64,000 bases of DNA from Streptomyces corynorhini (GTDB lineage: Bacteria > Actinomycetota > Actinomycetes > Streptomycetales > Streptomycetaceae): the NCBI RefSeq assembly GCF_003346515.1, contig NZ_QQNA01000011.1, forward strand, positions 286-64,285, written 5' to 3'. Both the position numbers and the translations under genes were made by a program. Positions 7,643 through 15,874 of this stretch are shown here, in pieces. How positions within the stretch are numbered: position 1 is the stretch's first letter; every line of letters begins with the position of its first letter. Under the pieces are notes generated by a model that searched no databases, was not told where the DNA came from, and worked only from the letters and a program-made list of their open reading frames with translations.

Positions 7643-8077
7643 TCAGTCGAGACAGAACTCGTTGCCCTCGATGTCCCGCATCCCGAGGCACGACTCGTTG
7701 AAGCCATCGGCACGCAGCAGTCGCCCACGGACCGCGCCGAGCGGGATCAGCCGTGCGCACTCGGCCTCCAGCGCGGCCAGCCGCTCCTCACCCACGAGGC
7801 CCGTGCCGACCCGCACGTCGAGATGGACCCGGTTCTTGACGGTCTTGCCTTCGGGAACGCGCTGGAAGAACAGCCGTGGGCCCGCGCCCGTGGGATCAAG
7901 ACAGGCGAACGCCGAACCCTGACGCTCAGGTGGCAGCGAGCGGTCGAAATCGTCCCACGTGGCACATCCCGCCGGGGGCGGCGGTACGACATACCCCAGC
8001 ACCTCGCACCAGAAACGAGCGACGCGCTCGGGGTCCGCGCAGTCGAAGGTGATTTGGACCTGCCTGATCGATGCCAT
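7643..8077 (-). CDS. VOC superfamily (glyoxalase-like) protein
   Basis: The 144-residue protein has the paired beta-alpha-beta-beta-beta architecture of the vicinal oxygen chelate superfamily: IRQVQITFDCADPERVARFWCEVLGY in the first half and RVHLDVRVG...LGMRDIEGNEFCLD in the second. The Glu of GNEFCLD and His of RVHLDV are usual metal or substrate positions. Members include glyoxalases, dioxygenases and antibiotic-binding resistance proteins, so the substrate cannot be assigned. It is convergent with the MFS gene, 34 bp away. The ATG start leaves an ordinary full-length protein. Confidence 0.86.
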   Translation of the reverse strand: MASIRQVQITFDCADPERVARFWCEVLGYVVPPPPAGCATWDDFDRSLPPERQGSAFACLDPTGAGPRLFFQRVPEGKTVKNRVHLDVRVGTGLVGEERLAALEAECARLIPLGAVRGRLLRADGFNESCLGMRDIEGNEFCLD

Positions 8078-8194
8078 CGCGCCATCGTATGAGCGGGTGC
8101 GTCGTGCGCGGGCATCCTTTTTCGCGCCCCGGACCTCGCCTGGTCGGTAGCGGTTCCGCTCGTACGACTCCGCGGAGCGAACCCGCCGGTCCCG

Positions 8195-9055
8195 TCAGGA
8201 CGTCGCGGGCAGTCGCCCTCCGAGCAGCTCCTCGGAGCGTTCCCACAGCCTGCGGGCCAGGCCGGGGTCGGCGGCCTGGGAGTTCTTCGGCCGCACGTCC
8301 TTGCGCTTGTAGTAGTACGCCCCCGGCCGCCAGTCCCTCCCCGGGGTGCTCTCGGCGAGCCACACGATCTGGTCCGCGCCCTGCTCGGGCGTGGACAACA
8401 GGACGCGGCCGATCACCGGTCTCGTGCCGAGGAAACGGACGGTACGCATGATCGGGCTGGTGGTGTCGGAGGCGAAGTTCGTCTCGATGTTGCCCGGGTA
8501 GAAGCAGGCCGCCGAGAGGCCGTCGGCGTGGTGGCGCCGGTGGAGTTCCGTCGTGAACAGGATGTTCTCCAGCTTCGACGCGCCGTACGCGCGGACCGGG
8601 TCGTAGTCGCGGTCGTGATCGAGGTCGTCCAGGTGGATCTCCTTGCTGAACCGCACCGTGCTGGAGGTCTGGAGCACCGAAGCCCGCGAGGCGATGAGCC
8701 TGTCCAGGAGCAGCCGCGTGAGCAGGAACGGCGCGAGATGGTTGACCTGGAACGTCTTCTCGAAGCCGTCCACGGTCTTCGTCCGGGTGCCGAAGACCCC
8801 GCCCGCGTTGTTGGCGAGCACGTCGATCCGCGGGTAGGCGGCGCGGAGTTCGGCGGCGAGCCGCTCGACGTCGTCGAAGCGGGTGAAGTCGGCGACGAAG
8901 CTGTCGGCCCCGAGTTCCGCGGCGACAGCGCGGGTCTTCTCGGCGGAGCGGCCCACGACGGCGACCGTATGCCCGTCCGCGTGCAGCTTCCGCGCCGCGG
9001 CTGCCCCGATGCCGTCACTCGCGCCCGTGACGACGATCACCTTTTTGTCGCTCAT
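8195..9055 (-). CDS. Short-chain dehydrogenase/reductase
   Basis: The 286-residue NAD(P)-dependent oxidoreductase has the cofactor motif TGASDGIG (10-17), NNAG (82-85), a catalytic Ser near 131-132 and YGASK with Tyr157 and Lys161. Arg/Ser after the second strand (VGRSAEK) suggests NADP preference. The C-terminal part resembles retinol/WW-domain-oxidoreductase-like SDRs, common in streptomycetes as general reductases. The ATG at 9055 has GAGGGAG about 9 nt upstream; an out-of-frame ATG lies 7 nt before it. Substrate unknown. It stands alone, transcribed away from the basic protein gene at 9205. Confidence 0.92.
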   Translation of the reverse strand: MSDKKVIVVTGASDGIGAAAARKLHADGHTVAVVGRSAEKTRAVAAELGADSFVADFTRFDDVERLAAELRAAYPRIDVLANNAGGVFGTRTKTVDGFEKTFQVNHLAPFLLTRLLLDRLIASRASVLQTSSTVRFSKEIHLDDLDHDRDYDPVRAYGASKLENILFTTELHRRHHADGLSAACFYPGNIETNFASDTTSPIMRTVRFLGTRPVIGRVLLSTPEQGADQIVWLAESTPGRDWRPGAYYYKRKDVRPKNSQAADPGLARRLWERSEELLGGRLPATS

Positions 9056-9204
9056 CGCTCATCGCTCCCTCTGTCGAGGCATGCCATCCCGTTCGTGGGA
9101 CACGGTACCATTTTCGATTCATGGTGCCGTGGAGTGGAGTGGAGTGGTGTGGCGTGAGGTGGTGGTCCGGACCGGCCCGAGCGCGGCCGGGTACGCTCGG
9201 CTCC

Positions 9205-9663
9205 GTGCCCCGCAAGACGAAGAAGGCCCGTCGGCTGGTCGCCGACGGGCACGTGTACCTGTGGAGTATCCGGCACAGCCACCGGGTGCTGGACGACGGC
9301 CGGTCCGCGGACTGCCGCCAGACCCTCACACTGCACCCGCAGCCGCCCGGCACCGGCGGCTCCCTGCGCGTCGTCTTCGCCGACGGACCGGGCCGGTACG
9401 TACCGGGTGGAGCCCCCATGGGGTCCGGAGACGTGGGACAGGTCCGCGGCGCCTCCCTGAACCTGCACCGACCAGGCGCCGTCCGGGCCCTGCTCGACGC
9501 GGCGCTGGCCATCGGGTGGCGGCCGGGGGAGCGGCGGGCGGTGGAACTGGACGGCTGGCCCCTGCTGGACGCGGCGGACGCGGCCCGCGCCGGACGCGGC
9601 GAGCCCCGCCCGGACGGCGGACGCCCGGAGGGCGGACGGCGCCATGTGCCGGACGGGGCCTGA
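9205..9663 (+). CDS. Conserved streptomycete hypothetical protein
   Basis: The 152-residue basic protein begins VPRKTKKARRLVADGHVYLWS and includes LNLHRPGAVRALLDAALAIGW. I recognise the pattern as a recurrent streptomycete hypothetical but know no function. It has no membrane segment and no catalytic motif, and a disordered Gly/Arg/Asp-rich tail follows residue 125. GTG at 9205 is chosen since the conserved RKTKKARR start follows directly. TACGCT (9192-9197) lies 7 nt upstream and no ribosome-binding site is seen, so the mRNA is probably leaderless. Upstream ATG 9121 would add a low-quality Trp-rich extension. Confidence 0.75.
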   Translation: MPRKTKKARRLVADGHVYLWSIRHSHRVLDDGRSADCRQTLTLHPQPPGTGGSLRVVFADGPGRYVPGGAPMGSGDVGQVRGASLNLHRPGAVRALLDAALAIGWRPGERRAVELDGWPLLDAADAARAGRGEPRPDGGRPEGGRRHVPDGA

Positions 9664-9709
9664 GGACTGGCCGGCTTCGGCGGAGGGCCCGGTGGCGGTT
9701 CGCGTCCCG

Positions 9710-9796
9710 GCCCGGCGACGCCCGCGCGCCGTACGGGGCCCGGCGACGCCCGCGCGCCGTAACGGGGCCCGGCGACGCCCGCGCGCCGTAACGGGG
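9710..9796. repeat. Three tandem 28/29-nt repeats
   Basis: The unit GCCCGGCGACGCCCGCGCGC followed by CGTAACGGG is repeated three times from 9710. The first copy lacks one A. They lie between the basic protein gene and the converging pepN terminator hairpin, whose stem shares the GGGCCCGGCGAC core. Confidence 0.75.
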
Positions 9797-9864
9797 CGCA
9801 CTCGCCGCGCCCACCGCACGGTCGGGATCAGTACGCGCCCCGGGCGTGCCCTGCGGGCATGGGA

Positions 9865-9920
9865 CCCGTGGGCCGGGCCCGGCGACAGCCCACAGGTCGT
9901 CGCCGGGCCCGGCCCACGGG
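9865..9920. terminator. Strong bidirectional hairpin between convergent genes
   Basis: Bases 9865-9886 and 9899-9920 are exact reverse complements, giving a 22-bp stem with a 12-nt loop. The hairpin begins 4 bp beyond the pepN stop (minus strand) and faces the basic protein gene from the other side. It has no U-tract, which is usual for high-GC actinobacterial terminators. Confidence 0.85.
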
Positions 9921-9924
9921 CACG

Positions 9925-12495
9925 CTACGCCGCCGCCTCGTCCGCCGCCTGGGCCCTCAGCGCGCGCTCCACGCCCGCGCGTGACTCCGAGATCAGCCTG
10001 CGCAGCGCCGCGTTCGGGCCCGCCGCCGCGAGCCAGGCGTCCGTGGCGTCCAGGGTGGCCTGCGAGACCTGGAGCGAGGGGTAGAGGCCGACCGCCACCT
10101 GCTGGGCCATCTCGTGGGAGCGGGACTCCCAGACGGCGGCGACCGCCGCGAAGTACTTCTCCGTGTACGGGGCGAGCAGCTCGCGCTGGTCGGTCTGGAC
10201 GAAGCCGCCGATCACCGCCTCCTGGAGGGAGTTGGGCAGCTTGTCGCTCTCCACCACCGACGCCCACGCCTCGGCCTTGGCCTCGGCCAGCGGGCGGGCC
10301 GAGCGCGCGGCGGCGGCGTGGCGTTCGCCGGCGGCCGTGCGGTCGCGCTCGTACTCGGCGGTGATCTCCTCCTCGTCGTGCAGGCCCACCGCCGCCAGCC
10401 GCTGGACGAACGCCCAGCGCAGCTCGGTGTCGACGGCCAGGCCCTCGATCGTCTCCGTACCGTCCAGCAGCGCCTGGAGCAGGTCGAGCTGTTGCGGGGT
10501 GCGCGCCGTCGCGGCGAACGCCCGCGCCCACGCCAGCTGGTGGTCGCCGCCCGGCTCGGCCACCCGGAGGTGGGCCAGCGTGGCGTCCGTCCACCGGGTC
10601 AGCCCGGCCTCGCGCCACGCGGGCGCCGCGTACAGGTCGAGCGCCAGCTTCACCTGGCGGTGCAGGGACTGGACGACGCCGATGTCCGACTCCTTGGCGA
10701 TGCCGGACAGCACCAGCTCCAGGTAGTCGCGCGTGGCGAGTTCGCCGTCGCGCGTCATGTCCCAGGCCGACGCCCAGGACAGCGCGCGCGGCAGCGACTC
10801 GGTGAAGTCGCCGAGGTGTTCGGTGACGACCCGCAGCGACTCCTCGTCCAGCCGGACCTTCGCGTACGACAGGTCGTCGTCGTTGAGGAGGACGACCGCC
10901 GGGCGCGGGGTGTTCGCCGGGAACGGCACCTCGGTGCGCGCGCCGTCCACGTCCAGCTCGATCCGGCTCGTACGGACCAGCTTGCCGTCCTCGCCCAGGT
11001 CGTAGCAGCCGACCGCGATCCGGTGCGGACGCAGGACGGGGGAGCCCTTCGCGCCCTCCGGCAGCGCCGGGGCCTCCTGGAGCACGGCCAGGGACGTCAC
11101 ATGGCCCGCGTCGTCCAGCTCGATCTCCGGACGCAGGATGTTGATCCCGGCCGTCTCCAGCCACGCCTTCGACCAGGTCTTCAGATCACGCCCGGAGGTC
11201 TCCTCCAGCGCGCCCAGCAGATCCGACAGGCGGGTGTTGCCGAACGCGTGCGCCTTGAAGTACGCCTGCACGCCCTTGAAGAACTCGTCCTGGCCGACAT
11301 ACGCGACGAGCTGCTTCAGTACAGAAGCGCCCTTGGCGTACGTGATGCCGTCGAAGTTGACCAGCACGTCGTCCAGGTCGCGGATCTCCGCCATGATCGG
11401 GTGCGTCGACGGCAGCTGGTCCTGCCGGTACGCCCAGGTCTTCATGGAGTTGGCGAACGTCGTCCACGAGTGCGGCCAGCGGGACTCCGGCGCGTACGCC
11501 AGGCAGGCGATCGACGTGTACGTGGCGAACGACTCGTTCAGCCACAGGTCGTTCCACCACTCCATGGTGACCAGGTCGCCGAACCACATGTGCGCCAGCT
11601 CGTGCAGGATCGTCTCGGCGCGCGTCTCGTACGCGGCGTCCGTCACCTTCGACCGGAACACGTACTGGTCGCGGATGGTCACCGCGCCCGCGTTCTCCAT
11701 CGCGCCCGCGTTGAACTCCGGCACGAACAGCTGGTCGTACTTGGCGAAGGGGTAGTCGTAGGCGAACTTCTCCTGGAACCAGTCGAAGCCCTGCCGCGTC
11801 ACCTCGAAGATCGCGTCCGAGTCGAGGTACTCGGCGAGCGAGGGCCGGCAGTAGATGCCGAGCGGCACGGACTGCCCGTCCTTCTCGTACGAGCTGTGCA
11901 CCGAGTGGTACGGGCCCACGATCAGCGCGGTGATGTACGACGAGATGCGCGGCGTCGGCTCGAAGACCCAGGTGTGGTCGCGCGGCTCGGGCGTCGGCGA
12001 GTTCGAGACGACGGTCCAGCCGTCGGGCGCCTTCACGGTGAACTGGAAGGTCGCCTTCAGGTCGGGCTGCTCGAACGACGCGAAGACGCGCCGCGCGTCC
12101 GGCACCTCGAACTGGGTGTAGAGGTACGCCTGCTGGTCGACCGGGTCGACGAAGCGGTGCAGCCCCTCGCCGGTGTTCGTGTACGCGCACTCCGCGACGA
12201 CCGTCAGCTCGTTGTCGCCCTCGTGCAGCCCGTCCAGCGCGATCCGCGCGTCCTTGAACGCCGCCGCGGCGTCCAGGGCGGTCCCGTTCAGCACGACCTC
12301 GTGCACGGCGGGAGCCACCAGATCGATGAACGTCCCGGCTCCGGCCTCCGCGCTCCGGAAGCGCACGGTCGTCGCGGACCGGAAGGGGCCCCCCTCCTGC
12401 GCGCCGGAGAGGTCGAGGTCGATCTCGTACGAATCCACGGTGAGCAGCTTCGCCCGCTGCTGCGCCTCTTCGCGGGTCAGATTGGTGCCGGGCAC
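9925..12495 (-). CDS. pepN: Aminopeptidase N (M1 family)
   Basis: The 856-residue cytosolic zinc metallopeptidase removes N-terminal residues from peptides in late protein turnover. GAMEN (264-268) is the exopeptidase motif. HELAH (His298, Glu299, His302) plus Glu321 in WLNESFA complete the HExxH-x18-E zinc site. An N-terminal beta domain (about 1-185) and a helical ERAP1-like C-terminal domain (about 520-856) are present. Length fits the actinobacterial type. GTG start with GAGGAG about 9 nt upstream. It is one of two full-length M1 enzymes in the window; the paralogue ends near 21.1 kb. Both are intact. Confidence 0.97.
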   Translation of the reverse strand: MPGTNLTREEAQQRAKLLTVDSYEIDLDLSGAQEGGPFRSATTVRFRSAEAGAGTFIDLVAPAVHEVVLNGTALDAAAAFKDARIALDGLHEGDNELTVVAECAYTNTGEGLHRFVDPVDQQAYLYTQFEVPDARRVFASFEQPDLKATFQFTVKAPDGWTVVSNSPTPEPRDHTWVFEPTPRISSYITALIVGPYHSVHSSYEKDGQSVPLGIYCRPSLAEYLDSDAIFEVTRQGFDWFQEKFAYDYPFAKYDQLFVPEFNAGAMENAGAVTIRDQYVFRSKVTDAAYETRAETILHELAHMWFGDLVTMEWWNDLWLNESFATYTSIACLAYAPESRWPHSWTTFANSMKTWAYRQDQLPSTHPIMAEIRDLDDVLVNFDGITYAKGASVLKQLVAYVGQDEFFKGVQAYFKAHAFGNTRLSDLLGALEETSGRDLKTWSKAWLETAGINILRPEIELDDAGHVTSLAVLQEAPALPEGAKGSPVLRPHRIAVGCYDLGEDGKLVRTSRIELDVDGARTEVPFPANTPRPAVVLLNDDDLSYAKVRLDEESLRVVTEHLGDFTESLPRALSWASAWDMTRDGELATRDYLELVLSGIAKESDIGVVQSLHRQVKLALDLYAAPAWREAGLTRWTDATLAHLRVAEPGGDHQLAWARAFAATARTPQQLDLLQALLDGTETIEGLAVDTELRWAFVQRLAAVGLHDEEEITAEYERDRTAAGERHAAAARSARPLAEAKAEAWASVVESDKLPNSLQEAVIGGFVQTDQRELLAPYTEKYFAAVAAVWESRSHEMAQQVAVGLYPSLQVSQATLDATDAWLAAAGPNAALRRLISESRAGVERALRAQAADEAAA

Positions 12496-12570
12496 GCGGT
12501 CATCTCCTCGGTATGTCCTCGATCTGTGACGTTCGGGTTCATCCTTCCACGCGGGCGCCGGTGCAATGAG

Positions 12571-12671
12571 GTGGCTATCCAGGTAGCTATTCAGTGGCTG
12601 TCTGAGTGGCTGTCCGAGTGGCTATTAAGGTGGCCAGTCAAGTAGCTATGAAATTCCTACCCAGGTAGCAT
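12571..12671 (+). promoter_or_regulatory. Phased 12-bp direct-repeat array over the toxin-antitoxin promoter
   Basis: GTGGCT/GTAGCT/GTGGCC elements begin at 12571, 12583, 12594, 12606, 12618, 12630 and 12642, with an eighth (GTAGCA) at 12665. The spacing is 11-12 bp, close to one helical turn. The last element overlaps a TAGCAT -10-like hexamer (12666-12671) 7 nt before the antitoxin ATG. No ribosome-binding site is seen, so transcription probably starts at or next to the start codon. Ribbon-helix-helix antitoxins commonly bind short repeated operators cooperatively. An autoregulatory operator array is therefore the leading inference. Confidence 0.65.
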
Positions 12672-12678
12672 TGATGGC

Positions 12679-12903
12679 ATGAAGATCAGTGTGAGTCTGC
12701 CGCAGGAGGACGTGGCTTTCGTCGACGAGTACGCGAAGAGAGCCGACGCCGAATCCCGGTCCGCCGTGATACACGCCGCGATCGAGCTGCTCCGTGCCGC
12801 CGAACTGGAAGCGGAGTACACGGAGGCGTTCGCGGAGTGGGACGGGAGCGAGGACGCCGTTCTCTGGGACCGGACTGTCGGGGACGGACTCGCCGATGCG
12901 TAG
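12679..12903 (+). CDS. Ribbon-helix-helix antitoxin
   Basis: The 74-residue protein begins MKISVSLPQEDVAFVDEYAK: a beta strand (KISVSLP) followed by two helices, the fold of CopG/MetJ-type DNA-binding antitoxins. The acidic C-terminal half (EAEYTEAFAEWDGSEDAVLW) is the likely toxin-neutralising tail. Its stop overlaps the toxin start by 8 bp, the classic coupled antitoxin-toxin order. It should repress its own operon through the upstream 12-bp array. RHH plus MazF is a known pairing in actinobacteria (MazEF/PemIK-like). The assignment rests on fold pattern and partner. Confidence 0.87.
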   Translation: MKISVSLPQEDVAFVDEYAKRADAESRSAVIHAAIELLRAAELEAEYTEAFAEWDGSEDAVLWDRTVGDGLADA

Positions 12904-13243
12904 GGGCGACATCTTCCTCTGTGACCTGGAACCGAGCGGGGGCGGCGAGGCCAGCAAGGTCAGACCGGCCGTGATCGTCTCCAACGACGGCGCCAACCAG
13001 TCGGTCGGTCTCCATGGCAGAGGCGTGATCACTGTGGTGCCTCTGACCTCGAACACCTCGCGCGTTCTGACCTTCCAGGTCTTTCTCAGCGCGGACGAAT
13101 GCGGGCTGGCCAAGGACTCCAAAGTCCAGTGCGAGCAGGTACGGGCCATCACCCCGGACCGGCTCAACGGCCGGGTCGGCTCCGTACCGCGCCAGCGCAT
13201 GGCCGAGATCGACACGGCGCTCCGCCGGCATCTGGGGCTCTGA
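12896..13243 (+). CDS. MazF/PemK-type endoribonuclease toxin
   Basis: The 115-residue toxin starts at ATG 12896 inside the antitoxin stop region, with a GGGACGGA ribosome-binding site upstream. MRRGDIFLCDLEPSGGGEAS matches the MazF N-terminus, KVRPAVIVSND carries the conserved Arg, and VVPLTSNTSR the conserved Thr/Ser strand. The C-terminal CEQVRAITPDRL segment fits the dimer interface. MazF enzymes cut single-stranded RNA at short motifs. The target sequence cannot be predicted from this protein. An upstream in-frame ATG at 12794 would lie deep inside the antitoxin and is rejected. Confidence 0.93.
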   Translation: MRRGDIFLCDLEPSGGGEASKVRPAVIVSNDGANQSVGLHGRGVITVVPLTSNTSRVLTFQVFLSADECGLAKDSKVQCEQVRAITPDRLNGRVGSVPRQRMAEIDTALRRHLGL

Positions 13244-13345
13244 CCTCCGCCTACGGTCGGGCGGCCCGGCACGAGGGGCGCGGTTCGTCGAAGCGTGAGG
13301 TCGTGGCCGTTGTTCCCGGCCGCCGTCCGGCGAAGGCTGGTCCCT

Positions 13346-14560
13346 ATGGAACAAATAATCGAACAGTCGCCGGACCGGGGTGCCTTGGCGCCCGCCGTGC
13401 TCGCCGTGGCCGTCGCCACGTTCACCGTGGTCACCACCGAGATGCTGCCCGTCGGCCTGCTGACCACGCTCGGCGACGGGCTGGGCCTCAGCGACGGTAC
13501 GGCCGGGCTCACCGTCACCCTGCCCGGCGTGGTCGCCGCCCTCGCCGCGCCCGTGCTGCCCGTCGCCGTGCGCCGCGCGGACCGGCGGAGCGTGCTCTGC
13601 GCGCTGCTGGCGCTGCTGGCCGGGGCCAATCTGCTCGCCGCGCTCGCGCCCGCCTTCGGCGTGCTGCTGGCGGCGCGGGCGCTGGTCGGGGTCTGCATCG
13701 GGGGCGTGTGGGCGGTGGCTGCGGGGCTGGGCGTCCGCCTCGTCCGCGCCGAGGACGCCGGGCGGGCCACCGCCGTGATCTTCAGCGGGATCGCCGTGGC
13801 CTCCGTGCTCGGTGTGCCGACCGGGACGCTGATGGGCACCCTGGCCGGCTGGCGCTGGACGTTCGCCGCGATGGCGGGGCTCGCCCTCGCGGTCGCCGCG
13901 TTACTCGCCCTGCTGCTGCCGCCGCTGCCCCCGCGCGGTGCCGTGCGCCCCGCCGAGATCGCCGGGCTGCTGCGGATCCCCGCGCTGCGGGCCGGGCTGC
14001 TCGCGGTCGCGCTCCTGGTCACCGGTCACTTCGCCGCGTACACGTACGTACGGCCCGCCCTGGAGCGGGTGCCGGCGATCAGCCCCGAGGCGGTCAGCGG
14101 GCTGCTGCTCGGGTACGGGGTCGCGGGCGTGGCCGGGAACTTCCTGGCCGGAGCGGTCGCCGCCCATACCCCGCGCCGGGCGCTGCTGACCGTCTCCGCG
14201 GTCCTGGCCGGGACCGTCCTGCTGACCGCGCGGGCCGGGGGCTCGCTCCCGGCCACGGTGACGCTGCTGGTGGTGTGGGGGCTGGCGTACGGCGGTGTCT
14301 CCGTCAGCGCGCAGAACTGGCTGATGGCCACCGTGCCCGCGCACCGCGAGGCGGGCTCCGCGCTCTTCGCCGGGATCTTCAACGCGGCGATCGCCCTGGG
14401 CGCGCTGGCCGGCGGCCGGGCCGCGGACCGCTTCGAGGTCGCCGGGGCGCTCTGGCTCGGCGGCACGCTCGCCGCGCTCGCGCTCGGGGCGGGCCTGGCG
14501 GGCCTGGCGGGGCGGCCGGGGGCCGGGCGGGAGCCGGGGCGCGGCTCACGTACGTACTGA
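13346..14560 (+). CDS. MFS transporter, DHA1/arabinose-efflux-like
   Basis: The 404-residue protein has about 12 hydrophobic helices. The N-terminal AVATFTVVTTEMLPVGLL and GLSDGTAGLTVTLPG pattern is typical of AraJ/YdhP/Cmx drug-sugar efflux permeases. ATG 13346 is chosen because GAAGG precedes it by about 10 nt and the helix begins soon after; the longer frame from 13295 has no good ribosome-binding site. It ends in a Gly/Arg-rich tail. It is probably a drug or metabolite exporter; the substrate is unknown. It lies about 100 bp after the toxin gene and may share its transcript. Confidence 0.88.
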   Translation: MEQIIEQSPDRGALAPAVLAVAVATFTVVTTEMLPVGLLTTLGDGLGLSDGTAGLTVTLPGVVAALAAPVLPVAVRRADRRSVLCALLALLAGANLLAALAPAFGVLLAARALVGVCIGGVWAVAAGLGVRLVRAEDAGRATAVIFSGIAVASVLGVPTGTLMGTLAGWRWTFAAMAGLALAVAALLALLLPPLPPRGAVRPAEIAGLLRIPALRAGLLAVALLVTGHFAAYTYVRPALERVPAISPEAVSGLLLGYGVAGVAGNFLAGAVAAHTPRRALLTVSAVLAGTVLLTARAGGSLPATVTLLVVWGLAYGGVSVSAQNWLMATVPAHREAGSALFAGIFNAAIALGALAGGRAADRFEVAGALWLGGTLAALALGAGLAGLAGRPGAGREPGRGSRTY

Positions 14561-14611
14561 GCGGCCCCGGACCCGGCCGTACTGAGCGGCCCCGGCCCCG
14601 TTTCCCGAGGC

Positions 14612-15844
<1,233 letters not shown>

Positions 15845-15874
15845 TCACCGGCCGTCACCGGCCGGTCCCGGCGG

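Noticed and set aside
10114..12645. 843-codon open frame opposite pepN
   Set aside because: Shadow frame caused by high third-position GC of pepN; no ribosome-binding site, no recognisable motifs, composition of an antisense frame.
12571..12671. 12-bp array as plasmid-type iterons or a partition site
   Set aside because: No replication initiator or ParA/ParB gene adjoins it; it abuts an antitoxin promoter instead.
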